A DNA stretch of 64,000 nucleotides from Polynucleobacter sp. GWA2_45_21 (lineage in GTDB: Bacteria; Pseudomonadota; Gammaproteobacteria; Burkholderiales; Burkholderiaceae). How positions within the stretch are numbered: position 1 is the stretch's first letter; every line of letters starts with the position of its first letter. The notes below the pieces were generated by a model. The model ran no database searches. It saw only the letters and a program-made list of their open reading frames with translations, and was not told the origin of the DNA. Where the stretch lies: the NCBI RefSeq assembly GCF_001830325.1, contig NZ_MHZG01000001.1, forward strand, positions 558,001 to 622,000, given 5' to 3'. Both the position numbers and the translations under genes were made by a program. Positions 8,746 to 17,197 of the stretch are shown one piece after another.

Positions 8746-10725
8746 TCAGAGCAATTTAGATTCGGCTAAATCAGTCGCCTCTGAATTGCCTGAGAGCACC
8801 AAGATATCATTGGCCTGCAAGCGCAAGTCTGGAGTGAGCTCCAATTTGACATAGTCTGACCCGCCGACTTTTCGTCTGACTGCTTGCACGCTCACACCTT
8901 CATTTTCAAGATGCAATTCTTCAAGAGTCTGCCCAATACTGGCTGATTCAGGCAACAAAGTAACTGAATGCAAGCGCCATGATTCCTTGGAATCGACTTC
9001 ATCAGCGACACCGCGGAAGTAACCGCGTAATAGACTGTAGCGAGCTTCACGTGCATTCGTAATACGGCGCACTACCTTACGCATCGGCACACCCATCATC
9101 AATAAGACGTGTGAGGCCATCATGAGACTACCCTCAATCAATTCCGGCACCACCTCAGTAGCGCCAGCTGCTTGCAGCTTTGCTAAATCCGCATCGTCTT
9201 TTGTACGCACCAATACAGTCATGCCCGGACGTAAGTGCTCAACTTGATGTAATACCTTTAATGTTGCCGGCGTATCTGCATAGGTAATCACTACCGCCTT
9301 TGCTCTGGACAAACCAGCAGCTACCAAATAATTTTCTCTACTAGCGTCACCGTAGACCACGTTATCACCGGCCGCAGCGGCCTCCTTTACTCGGTCCGGA
9401 TCCATATCCAATGCAAGGTAAGGAATTTTTTCCTGATCGAGCATGCGGGCCAAGCTTTGTCCTGAACGACCAAAACCACAAATAACAACATGGTTTTCTG
9501 TACGAACACTTTTTGCTGCGACCCGTGTAAGTGCCAATGATTGCAACAGCCATTCATTACTCGAGAAGCGCATCGCAATTCGATCGCTGTATTGAATTAA
9601 GAAAGGCGCTCCAAACATCGAGAGCAACATCGCCGCCAATACTGCTTGACTTAACTCCGGGTCAATTAAATTCAGGCCATCGATCTGATTTAGCAATACA
9701 AATCCAAACTCGCCTGCTTGCGCAAGACATAAACCGGTTCGAATAGAAACACCAGGACTTGAGCCGAAAGCGCGTGACAGCAATGCAATCAAACCGAACT
9801 TGAAAATCAGAGGACCGATCAATAAGAGTAAGACCAGCATCCACTGCTGATAGATCACCTCGAAATCGAGCAGCATGCCAACGGTAATAAAGAACAGACC
9901 CAAGAGCACATCTCTAAAGGGCTTTACGTCCTCCTCCACCTGATGGCGATAGGGTGTCTCAGCAATCAGCATCCCGGCCAAGAAAGCTCCGAGCGCAAGT
10001 GATAAACCAAAATGCTCAGTGAGGGCTGACATACCCAAAACAATGAGTAGCAAGTTGAGCATGAATAGCTCTTGAGAGCGCAGCTTTGCAACCACACTAA
10101 ACCACCGACTCATTAAAGTCTGGCCAATAAAGAAAATGAGAATCAGCGCTACCGTAATCTTGATCGATGCCGTAGTAAGGGCAAGAAATAAATCGCTTGG
10201 GTTACTTCCCAGGGAAGGTATCAAAATCAATAAAAAAACTACTGCTAAGTCCTGGAATAACAAAATACCAATGACGTTTCTGCCATGTTCGGTTTCTAGC
10301 TCTGAACGGTCTGAAATGAGTTTAGTAACAATGGCAGTGGAAGACATGGCTAATGCACCTCCCAGGGCGATAGCTGCCTGCCATGAAATGGGGTATGCCC
10401 AATTGAGCAAAAGACTGGCTGGCACAGCCAAAAGCATCGTCAAAACGACTTGGCTGCCACCCAGGCCAAATACGATAGTTCGCATAGCCCTCAGCTTATG
10501 GAGATTGAATTCCAGGCCAATTGAGAACATCAAGAAAACCACCCCAAATTCAGCCAAATACTTGACTGTGGCGGAATCACTGGCCAAACCAAAGGCATGC
10601 GGCCCAATCAGGACGCCAATGGCAAGATAGCCCAAAATAGGGGGTAGCCCAAAATAGCGGAAAATAACTACCCCGGCCACTCCGGAGGCCAGCAAGATGA
10701 GAGTTAACTGAAGGACTGACGGCAT
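8746..10725 (-). CDS. CPA2-family K+/H+ antiporter with TrkA domains (KefB/YbaL-like)
   Basis: A 659-residue monovalent cation:proton antiporter. An N-terminal Na+/H+-exchanger domain of about 12-13 helices (to about residue 385) is followed by a RCK/TrkA-N nucleotide-binding domain starting VVICGFGRSGQSLARML (about 420) and a TrkA-C domain at the end. This is the layout of KefB/KefC/YbaL exporters used in electrophile and pH stress. No separate Kef activator gene is next to it. It is divergent from kdsD with only 11 bp between starts; GGGGTGAG lies three bases before its ATG and may act as a ribosome-binding site. Confidence 0.88.
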   Translation of the reverse strand: MPSVLQLTLILLASGVAGVVIFRYFGLPPILGYLAIGVLIGPHAFGLASDSATVKYLAEFGVVFLMFSIGLEFNLHKLRAMRTIVFGLGGSQVVLTMLLAVPASLLLNWAYPISWQAAIALGGALAMSSTAIVTKLISDRSELETEHGRNVIGILLFQDLAVVFLLILIPSLGSNPSDLFLALTTASIKITVALILIFFIGQTLMSRWFSVVAKLRSQELFMLNLLLIVLGMSALTEHFGLSLALGAFLAGMLIAETPYRHQVEEDVKPFRDVLLGLFFITVGMLLDFEVIYQQWMLVLLLLIGPLIFKFGLIALLSRAFGSSPGVSIRTGLCLAQAGEFGFVLLNQIDGLNLIDPELSQAVLAAMLLSMFGAPFLIQYSDRIAMRFSSNEWLLQSLALTRVAAKSVRTENHVVICGFGRSGQSLARMLDQEKIPYLALDMDPDRVKEAAAAGDNVVYGDASRENYLVAAGLSRAKAVVITYADTPATLKVLHQVEHLRPGMTVLVRTKDDADLAKLQAAGATEVVPELIEGSLMMASHVLLMMGVPMRKVVRRITNAREARYSLLRGYFRGVADEVDSKESWRLHSVTLLPESASIGQTLEELHLENEGVSVQAVRRKVGGSDYVKLELTPDLRLQANDILVLSGNSEATDLAESKLL

Positions 10726-10730
10726 ATACT
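10725..10730 (+). promoter_or_regulatory. -10 box (TATACT) with N6 to the kdsD start
   Basis: TATACT-CACCCC-ATG. A weak TTAACT -35 lies 15 bases upstream. The box overlaps the start codon of the divergent antiporter gene. There is no room for a leader or ribosome-binding site, so a leaderless kdsD message is likely. Confidence 0.6.
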
Positions 10731-10736
10731 CACCCC

Positions 10737-11729
10737 ATGATAGCTAAGACTCGTGACCGAACCCTAAAGCTTGCGCGCGACACCCTCACAATTGAGGCTG
10801 CTGCACTGCACACAATGCGTGATCGCCTTGAGGGCGCCAACGCCGACGCCCTTGTTTTGGCGGTAGATCTTCTTCACTCCTGCAAAGGCCGTATCGTTGT
10901 TTCTGGGATTGGTAAATCGGGGCATATTGCACGTAAGATTGCTGCTACCTTTGCATCTACTGGCTCACCTGCGTTTTTTGTCCATCCAGCCGAAGCCAGT
11001 CATGGCGACCTGGGAATGGTCACGCGTGATGATGTCTTCGTCGCACTTTCTAATTCTGGCGAGACTGATGAGCTTCTCACCATCGTGCCAATTGTCAAAC
11101 GTACTGGTGCAAAACTCATTGCACTGACTGGCGCACCAAACTCTTCTTTAGCAAAATTGGCGGATGCCCATTTAGATACCAGCGTTGAGAAAGAGGCATG
11201 CCCTCTGAACTTGGCGCCAACCACCAGCACGACTGCTGCACTCGCCATGGGGGATGCTTTGGCTGTTGCCCTACTGGATGCGCGCGGCTTTGGGGCTGAA
11301 GATTTTCAGCGTTCCCACCCAGGCGGCCGCTTGGGTCGCAAGCAACTGATGCATGTCAGTGAAGTGATGCGCAACTTTGATGAGACTCCGAAGATTGCGA
11401 TCTCTGCGTCTCTGCAAGAAGCTTTACTCGAAATGACTTCTAAACGCATGGGTATGGTGGTGACTTTAGACAATGCAAATAAAGTCGCCGGTATCTTTAC
11501 TGACGGCGACTTACGTCGGCTACTGGAGAAGAGCACCAATCTGGATGGCCTCACTTTAGAAAAAGCAATAACTTCAGCGCCACGCACAATTCCTCCTGAG
11601 CTACTCGCAGAAGAAGCTATTGAGATGATGGAAAAACATCGCATTAATCATTTAGTGGTGACCGACCCCAAAGGCACATTACTAGGAGCGCTTAACCTCC
11701 ATGATCTATTTGCTGCCAAGGTTATTTAA
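10737..11729 (+). CDS. kdsD: Arabinose-5-phosphate isomerase
   Basis: Converts ribulose 5-phosphate to arabinose 5-phosphate, the first step toward Kdo of the LPS core. The 330-residue protein has an N-terminal SIS sugar-isomerase domain (VSGIGKSGHIARKIA, HPAEASHGDLGMV) and two C-terminal CBS domains (about 210-330). It heads the kdsD-kdsC-lptC-lptA-lptB series, in which the later genes overlap. Confidence 0.95.
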   Translation: MIAKTRDRTLKLARDTLTIEAAALHTMRDRLEGANADALVLAVDLLHSCKGRIVVSGIGKSGHIARKIAATFASTGSPAFFVHPAEASHGDLGMVTRDDVFVALSNSGETDELLTIVPIVKRTGAKLIALTGAPNSSLAKLADAHLDTSVEKEACPLNLAPTTSTTAALAMGDALAVALLDARGFGAEDFQRSHPGGRLGRKQLMHVSEVMRNFDETPKIAISASLQEALLEMTSKRMGMVVTLDNANKVAGIFTDGDLRRLLEKSTNLDGLTLEKAITSAPRTIPPELLAEEAIEMMEKHRINHLVVTDPKGTLLGALNLHDLFAAKVI

Positions 11730-11764
11730 GTCGCTTACTTTTTAATCATTCAACTATTCATCAC

Positions 11765-12337
11765 ATGCCAACTGCCTTTAGCACTCATAACACTAACCCT
11801 CTGAGCCAATATCCACAGGCATGGGATCGGGCTGGGGCAGTCAAGCTGCTTGTTCTTGATGTCGACGGAGTACTAACGAATGGTCAAGTGTTTATTGGTG
11901 AAAACGGTAAAGAATCTTTGAAGGCTTTTGATATTCAGGATGGCTTGGGAATCAAGCTCTTAGAGAAAATTGGCATTTCAACCGCCATCATTACTGGGCG
12001 TAGCTCCAAAATGGTTTTAGCCCGTTGCGATGAGTTGGGGATTAAACATGTACATATGGGCGTTGAAAATAAAGCTGCGGCCTTAGAAAACATGTTGCAA
12101 TCGCTTGGACTTAAGCCATCTGATTGCGCCGTCATGGGTGATGACTGGCCTGATTTTCAAATGATGAAATCTGCAGGTTTAAAAGTATGTCCTGCACAAG
12201 GACATGATGCCGTGAAAGAAATTGCTCATTTTGTCACTACTCGAGCTGGCGGTAGTGGTGCAGTTCGTGAACTTTGCGACCTGATCTTAAAGGCGCAAAA
12301 CCGCTATGACGAATTGCTCACTCAAGCGCGCGCTTAA
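11765..12337 (+). CDS. kdsC: 3-deoxy-manno-octulosonate-8-phosphatase
   Basis: HAD-family phosphatase releasing Kdo from Kdo-8-phosphate. The 190-residue, cap-less protein shows the nucleophile motif VLDVDGVLTNG (Asp about residue 33), TAIITGRSS, and VMGDDWPDF as the acidic motif. It follows kdsD by 35 bp. Confidence 0.95.
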   Translation: MPTAFSTHNTNPLSQYPQAWDRAGAVKLLVLDVDGVLTNGQVFIGENGKESLKAFDIQDGLGIKLLEKIGISTAIITGRSSKMVLARCDELGIKHVHMGVENKAAALENMLQSLGLKPSDCAVMGDDWPDFQMMKSAGLKVCPAQGHDAVKEIAHFVTTRAGGSGAVRELCDLILKAQNRYDELLTQARA

Positions 12338-12349
12338 GGTCACTTTGTA

Positions 12350-12994
12350 ATGGAATTGAATGCCCAAAAAATCAAGCTCGGAATCTGGCGTACCTTATTA
12401 CGCGTGATGCCCTTGATCTTGATGGGCACACTCACGCTCGTCACTTTTTGGCTGGTCAAGAAAAATGCTCCGGCAGAAAAATCGGCCATTGAACGGGTGC
12501 GCTTACATGAGCCTGATTACACCATTACCAATGGTGCCCTATCTGCCCTCAATGAATCTGGCAATACCAAATATCGAGTACTAGGTAAGAAAGTCATTCA
12601 CTACGACGATGATGCTTCGATTGATATTGAAACACCCCGTATTCGCTTGTTTCCCCCTGAAAAATCGCCGATTACTGTTAAGGCAGATACGGGTCATATA
12701 GATGGTGATATCACCATACTGGATCTCATTAATAACGCTGAAATATTTCGTCCACCACAAGCTGCCACCGCCACTGAGCCAGCAAGACCACGCATGCTTG
12801 CACGCTCTTCCTATTTCAAGGTACTTATTAATGACGACATTATTGAGACCGATAAGCCTATTACGCTTGAGCAAGGAGTTTCCGTCATGCGCTCAACTGA
12901 TGGCGGCGTGTTCAATAACATCGAACAAAGTATGGTTTTATCTGGGCAAGTAAGAGGCCGTATTGAGCGCGTTCAACCTGGAGCACAACCATGA
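12350..12994 (+). CDS. lptC: LPS export protein LptC
   Basis: Bitopic inner-membrane protein passing LPS from LptBFG to LptA. The 214-residue protein has one N-terminal membrane helix (about 15-36, LMGTLTLVTFWLV) followed by a periplasmic beta-jellyroll region. The stop overlaps the lptA start by four bases (ATGA). Identification rests on both sequence character and position. Confidence 0.9.
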   Translation: MELNAQKIKLGIWRTLLRVMPLILMGTLTLVTFWLVKKNAPAEKSAIERVRLHEPDYTITNGALSALNESGNTKYRVLGKKVIHYDDDASIDIETPRIRLFPPEKSPITVKADTGHIDGDITILDLINNAEIFRPPQAATATEPARPRMLARSSYFKVLINDDIIETDKPITLEQGVSVMRSTDGGVFNNIEQSMVLSGQVRGRIERVQPGAQP

Positions 12995-13548
12995 GCTTAT
13001 TACGCCTATTCAGAATGTCATCCGCAGCATTGGCAGTCTGCTTCTTTACCGCCACCCATGCTGAAAAAGCAGATCAAGATAAACCAATTGTTTTGGAGGC
13101 TGAAAAAGTTTCCGTAAATGATGTGCAGCAGATATATGAGCTTAACGGTCAAGTACTCTTAACCAAAGGTAGCATTTTGATTACCGGCGAAAAAGGTAAT
13201 ATCAAGGTTGATCCAGAAGGCTATGAGTATGTTGATGTTCAAGGTAAGCCAGAATTGACTGCTAGTTTCAGACAAAGACGCGAAGGCCCCGCTAATGAGT
13301 TTATGCAGGGCCGCGGTCAGACAGTTACTTACAATGCAAAAACTGAGCTACTGACCTTGACGGGAGACGCCAGCTTAAAGCGTCTTTTGAATATGCAAAT
13401 GCTGGATCAATTACACGGCTGGAAAATTGATTATGACGATGTCCTGCAGCGCTATCAAGTCACGCCGCCGCCAAATGCTAAAGCAGAAGATCTGCCCTTG
13501 GCTAAAGCTATCCTTTCACCAAGAAGAAAAGCTACACTAGAGAAATGA
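12991..13548 (+). CDS. lptA: LPS transport periplasmic protein LptA
   Basis: Periplasmic bridge protein carrying LPS toward LptDE. The 185-residue protein has a signal peptide ([14 protein letters not shown]) and the OstA fold beginning [13 protein letters not shown], with [17 protein letters not shown] as the family landmark. It overlaps lptC and lptB by four bases each. Confidence 0.93.
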   Translation: MSLLRLFRMSSAALAVCFFTATHAEKADQDKPIVLEAEKVSVNDVQQIYELNGQVLLTKGSILITGEKGNIKVDPEGYEYVDVQGKPELTASFRQRREGPANEFMQGRGQTVTYNAKTELLTLTGDASLKRLLNMQMLDQLHGWKIDYDDVLQRYQVTPPPNAKAEDLPLAKAILSPRRKATLEK

Positions 13549-14312
13549 CCACGGATTCCAGTAGCATTCAAAAGCCAGCAACCCTCAGCGCTCAACACCT
13601 TCAAAAGCGTTACGGCTCTCGCACGGTAGTGCGGGATGTATCAGTAGAGGTTAAGTGTGGTGAAGTAGTTGGGCTCCTAGGGCCAAATGGCGCCGGCAAA
13701 ACAACCTCTTTCTACATGATTGTTGGTTTAGTTCCTTTAGATGGTGGTAATATTGTTTTAGATGGCACCGACATTACCCATCTTCCCATTCATGAGCGAG
13801 CTCGTATGGGCTTGTCCTATCTTCCACAAGAGGCTTCTGTATTTAGAAAGCTCAATGTGGCTGAAAATATTCAAGCCGTATTAGAGCTACAAGTACAAGG
13901 CGGTAAGCCATTAAGTAAGACTGAAATAGCACAGCGCCTGGATGAGCTCTTAGGCGAACTTCAAATTAGCCATCTTCGTGACAATCCGGCGCTTTCCTTA
14001 TCTGGCGGTGAGCGTCGTCGAGTTGAGATTGCAAGAGCACTTGCCTCTCAGCCTAAATTCATTTTGCTGGATGAGCCATTTGCCGGCGTTGATCCGATTG
14101 CAGTTGGAGAGATCCAGCGGATTGTACGTTTCTTAAGAGATCGTCAAATTGGTGTGCTCATCACGGACCACAATGTACGAGAAACCTTAGGCATTTGTGA
14201 CCATGCCTACATCATCAGTGAGGGCAGTGTGCTAGCAGAAGGCAAGCCGGATCAAATCATTGAGAATGATGCCGTTAGAAGAGTCTATCTAGGCGAAAAC
14301 TTCCGCATGTAA
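13545..14312 (+). CDS. lptB: LPS export ABC transporter ATP-binding protein
   Basis: Cytoplasmic ATPase powering LPS extraction. The 255-residue protein shows Walker [10 protein letters not shown], the Q-loop [11 protein letters not shown], signature [15 protein letters not shown], Walker [14 protein letters not shown] and a switch histidine in LITDHNVRE. In many proteobacteria rpoN follows directly; here the next gene is hpf after 191 bases. Confidence 0.97.
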   Translation: MTTDSSSIQKPATLSAQHLQKRYGSRTVVRDVSVEVKCGEVVGLLGPNGAGKTTSFYMIVGLVPLDGGNIVLDGTDITHLPIHERARMGLSYLPQEASVFRKLNVAENIQAVLELQVQGGKPLSKTEIAQRLDELLGELQISHLRDNPALSLSGGERRRVEIARALASQPKFILLDEPFAGVDPIAVGEIQRIVRFLRDRQIGVLITDHNVRETLGICDHAYIISEGSVLAEGKPDQIIENDAVRRVYLGENFRM

Positions 14313-14336
14313 ATATTCAGAGTTTTTTGAATATTT
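14311..14336. repeat. AT-rich inverted repeat after lptB
   Basis: AAATATTCA (14311-14319) and TGAATATTT (14328-14336) form a perfect 9 bp stem with an 8-base loop, overlapping the lptB stop codon. It could be a weak terminator, but it is AT-rich and lacks a strong T run on the plus strand. Confidence 0.5.
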
Positions 14337-14412
14337 ATTAAATAAACATGATCTGCCCACTTGGTTTTCAGCAAAATCGCTGATACGCTGGAGGTTCATG
14401 AAGTTCATTTCC

Positions 14413-14466
14413 AAATAATTAAGTACAAGATTACAGGGGCCTGCTGCGCACCCCAGGTAATTATTT
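14413..14466. repeat. Inverted repeat enclosing a GC-rich core, upstream of hpf
   Basis: AAATAATTA (14413-14421) pairs perfectly with TAATTATTT (14458-14466). The 36 bases between contain GGGG (14436-14439) opposite CCCC (14451-14454), so a long two-part hairpin can form. A smaller stem TCAGC/GCTGA lies at about 14370-14385. The 191-base lptB-hpf gap has no supported gene; it may hold the end of the lpt unit, an RNA leader for hpf, or a remnant of a lost gene. Confidence 0.5.
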
Positions 14467-14503
14467 GCGCATGCATTTGTTTTGCTATGAATAGGAGCTG
14501 CTG

Positions 14504-14827
14504 ATGAATCTGAAAATTAATAGCCGTCATGTTGAAGTTACTCCAGCCATGCGTTCCCACCTCGAAGCCGGGTTAGCTAAAATTCGCAAACATTTTGATC
14601 ACGTCCTAGATGCATCAGCATTTTTGATAGTCGACAACGCTAAAGAAAAAAATCTTCGTCAAGCAGCCGAGATCACGATTCACCTTAAAGGCAAGGATCT
14701 CTATGCCGAAGCGCATAACGCTGATCTGTACCATGCAATGGATGCGGTGGTCGATAAGCTGGAGCGTCAAGTTGTTAAGCACAAAGAAAAGATTCAAGAC
14801 CATCACCATGAAAAGCATTTTGAGTGA
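14504..14827 (+). CDS. hpf: Ribosome hibernation promoting factor (short form)
   Basis: Binds the 30S decoding region and promotes inactive 100S ribosomes in stationary phase. The 107-residue protein starts MNLKINSRHVEVTPAMRSHL and ends in a His/Lys-rich tail. It lacks the C-terminal dimerisation domain of the long form. A clear AGGAG ribosome-binding site precedes the ATG. The neighbours ptsN-hprK-rapZ match the usual rpoN-hpf-ptsN-rapZ order, minus rpoN. Confidence 0.93.
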   Translation: MNLKINSRHVEVTPAMRSHLEAGLAKIRKHFDHVLDASAFLIVDNAKEKNLRQAAEITIHLKGKDLYAEAHNADLYHAMDAVVDKLERQVVKHKEKIQDHHHEKHFE

Positions 14828-14860
14828 TGTTCAGCGTCAGGACACCTATAATCAATTGAC

Positions 14861-15319
14861 ATGAATGCCCTGACCGATCTTTTCGCTATAGACCGCATTG
14901 CCTTAAATAGCCCCTCTAAAAATCGGGCTGAGGCATTTGCGGCCGTAGGACAGCTATTTGCCAAGCAGGCTGGGCTTGAATCCGAAGCAATTGTTGGCTT
15001 CTTAAATGCTCGCGAGGACTTAGGCTCTACCGCCTTAGGCGCTGGCGTTGCCATACCTCACGGCCGCGTAAAAGGCCTGAAGAGTCCGATTGCTGCGTTT
15101 GTTAAATTAAAGGATCCGATTGAATTTGCTGCGCCCGACGGTGCGGCCGTCTCTATTTTGATTTTTTTGCTCGTCCCTGAAAAAGCGACTCAGCAACATC
15201 TAGAAATTCTGTCCTCCATTGCACAACTCCTCTCCGACGCAGACGCTCGCAAATCGCTTGCAACGGAAGATAGCCCAGAAAAGGTGTGCCAGCTGTTACA
15301 GACTTGGGGCTCCGCTTGA
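14861..15319 (+). CDS. ptsN: PTS IIA-like nitrogen regulatory protein
   Basis: EIIA-Ntr, a phosphocarrier of the nitrogen-type PTS that regulates rather than transports. The 152-residue protein carries the phosphorylated histidine in [10 protein letters not shown] (about His67). A TATAAT box ends eight bases before the ATG, and no ribosome-binding site is evident, so the message may have almost no leader. The stop lies inside the likely hprK start (TTGA). Confidence 0.95.
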   Translation: MNALTDLFAIDRIALNSPSKNRAEAFAAVGQLFAKQAGLESEAIVGFLNAREDLGSTALGAGVAIPHGRVKGLKSPIAAFVKLKDPIEFAAPDGAAVSILIFLLVPEKATQQHLEILSSIAQLLSDADARKSLATEDSPEKVCQLLQTWGSA

Positions 15320-16305
15320 CAACCCAACCCCTGCTCCTTGAGGGAGTAACTGCCCAGCAGATCTTTGATGACAATGTCTCTGACTTAAAGCTCTCCTGGA
15401 TTGGGGGGCTCGAAGGGGCAGATCGCACTTTTCCTCCAGAGGCTGTTAAAGCTGCTGCAGCTAGCTCAGACCTAGTAGGTCACTTAAACCTCATTCACCC
15501 AAGCCGTATTCAGATTTTCGGTGAGCAAGAGGTTGACTACCATGCTCAGCTAGAACAAAAACAAAGGCAAGATCAGATCTCTAGCTTAATCTCCAAAACG
15601 CCACCTTGTGTCATTGTGGCGGATGGAAAAACAGCTGATGCCGATCTACAACTGTTCTGCCAAAGATCATCCACCCCACTCTTTACAACCACCATTTCTG
15701 CCGCCGAGGTAATTGACCACCTCCGCACCTATCTCACGAAGATTGGCGCACCCCAGATTACGATGCATGGTGTGTTCATGGATATCTTGGGCTTAGGCGT
15801 CTTAATCATGGGCGAATCAGGCTTAGGAAAAAGTGAGTTAGGCTTAGAGTTGATTTCTCGTGGCCATGGTTTAGTTGCTGATGACGCCGTGGACTTTGCT
15901 CGTCTTGGACCAGATTACATTGAGGGTCGCTGCCCTGTGATTCTGCGCAACCTCCTAGAGGTTCGTGGGCTAGGCTTATTGGATATCCGCACTATTTTTG
16001 GTGAAACAGCCGTGCGTCGTAAATTGAAATTACGCTTGATCGTACAGCTCGTTCGTCGTAACGATGGTGAATTTGAGCGCCTTCCATTGGAAGCGCAGCA
16101 TATTGATGTGCTGGGCATTCCGATTAGAACCGTTAAGATTCAAGTGGCTGCAGGACGCAACTTGGCAGTTTTAGTAGAGGCAGCAGTCCGCAATACTATT
16201 TTGCAACTGCGGGGCATTGATACTCTAAAAGAATTTATGGAGCGTCAGCGTCTGCAAATGAATGCAGAGGCGGAATCCACTAAGTCACAGGGTCGACTCA
16301 TTTAA
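15316..16305 (+). CDS. hprK: HPr kinase/phosphorylase
   Basis: Phosphorylates and dephosphorylates Ser46 of HPr. The 329-residue protein has an N-terminal domain and a kinase domain with P-loop [16 protein letters not shown] (about residue 160) and the downstream family motif [12 protein letters not shown] chose TTG at 15316, which overlaps the ptsN stop as TTGA and gives a normal N-terminus (TTQPLLLEG...AQQIFDDN). An in-frame GTG at 15286 would add ten residues lying inside ptsN. The target serine is present in the HPr encoded at 48.5 kb. Confidence 0.93.
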   Translation: MTTQPLLLEGVTAQQIFDDNVSDLKLSWIGGLEGADRTFPPEAVKAAAASSDLVGHLNLIHPSRIQIFGEQEVDYHAQLEQKQRQDQISSLISKTPPCVIVADGKTADADLQLFCQRSSTPLFTTTISAAEVIDHLRTYLTKIGAPQITMHGVFMDILGLGVLIMGESGLGKSELGLELISRGHGLVADDAVDFARLGPDYIEGRCPVILRNLLEVRGLGLLDIRTIFGETAVRRKLKLRLIVQLVRRNDGEFERLPLEAQHIDVLGIPIRTVKIQVAAGRNLAVLVEAAVRNTILQLRGIDTLKEFMERQRLQMNAEAESTKSQGRLI

Positions 16306-16306
16306 T

Positions 16307-17197
16307 ATGCAAATCAATCTGATTACCGGTATTTCCGGCTCAGGTAAATCTGTTGCGCTGAGGGCCTTTGAGGATGCAGGCTATGACTGTGTAGACAACC
16401 TTCCGGTCACTCTCTTGGAAAACCTCATCACCACACTAGAGAGTGAAAAGAGTGAACGCGTTGCAGTAGCCATTGATGCCCGTCGTGGCCAGTCAATTGC
16501 AGAGCTACCCCAGATCTTAGAAAACTTACGGCGCAATCATGATGTACGAGTTGTTTTCTTGAATGCAGATACCAATACACTCATCCAGCGTTTTTCAGAG
16601 ACCCGTAGGCGTCATCCACTCTCTGGAAAAACGCAAGAGACTCAGGCAGCCACCCTGATAGAGGCAATTGATACAGAGCGCAACCTCCTAGAGCCCCTTC
16701 GTACTCAAGCGCATAGTATTGATACCAGCAACCTGCCTGCCCATGCGCTGCGCTCTTGGATACAGGATCTTCTGAAAGACAAGCCCCAAGGGCTTACCGT
16801 GATTTTTGAATCCTTTGGATTTAAAAAAGGTTTGCCAAGTGAAGCAGATCTCGTATTTGATGTTCGTTGCTTACCCAACCCACACTACGACAAAGCTTTG
16901 CGACCGCTATCTGGCAAAGATCAGCCTGTGCGTGAGTTCTTGGAAAAAATTCCTGAAGTGGTCAGTATGGAAAGTGACATTATTCAATTTATTGAAAAAT
17001 GGTTGCCCCACTATATTGCAGATGGCCGTAGTTATTTGACTGTTGCCATCGGCTGTACTGGTGGACAGCATCGCTCGGTCTATTTAGTCAGTCGCATTGC
17101 TGCGCATTTTCTGCCGCAAAAAGATTTAGCGGCACTGCAGATTAATTTCTTAAGTCGTCACCGTGAGCTAGACTCAATCCCTGCAGTAGCAATTTGA
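16307..17197 (+). CDS. rapZ: RNase adapter/nucleotide-binding protein RapZ
   Basis: P-loop protein of the YvcJ/RapZ family; in E. coli it links GlmZ sRNA decay to amino-sugar supply. The 296-residue protein starts MQINLITGISGSGKSVALRA (Walker A), has DNLPVTLL, a central ATPase domain, and a C-terminal domain with AIGCTGGQHRSVYL. ATG 16307 follows the hprK stop by one base; an upstream in-frame ATG at 16262 lies inside hprK and was not used. Its last 56 bases overlap the end of mutY on the other strand. Confidence 0.95.
   Translation: MQINLITGISGSGKSVALRAFEDAGYDCVDNLPVTLLENLITTLESEKSERVAVAIDARRGQSIAELPQILENLRRNHDVRVVFLNADTNTLIQRFSETRRRHPLSGKTQETQAATLIEAIDTERNLLEPLRTQAHSIDTSNLPAHALRSWIQDLLKDKPQGLTVIFESFGFKKGLPSEADLVFDVRCLPNPHYDKALRPLSGKDQPVREFLEKIPEVVSMESDIIQFIEKWLPHYIADGRSYLTVAIGCTGGQHRSVYLVSRIAAHFLPQKDLAALQINFLSRHRELDSIPAVAI

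Noticed and set aside
10136-10630. A 164-codon frame opposite the antiporter gene
   Set aside because: It is antisense to a strongly conserved membrane domain, and its product is not recognisable.
16262-16306. A longer N-terminus for rapZ
   Set aside because: It lies inside hprK; the normal family start MQINLITG is at 16307.
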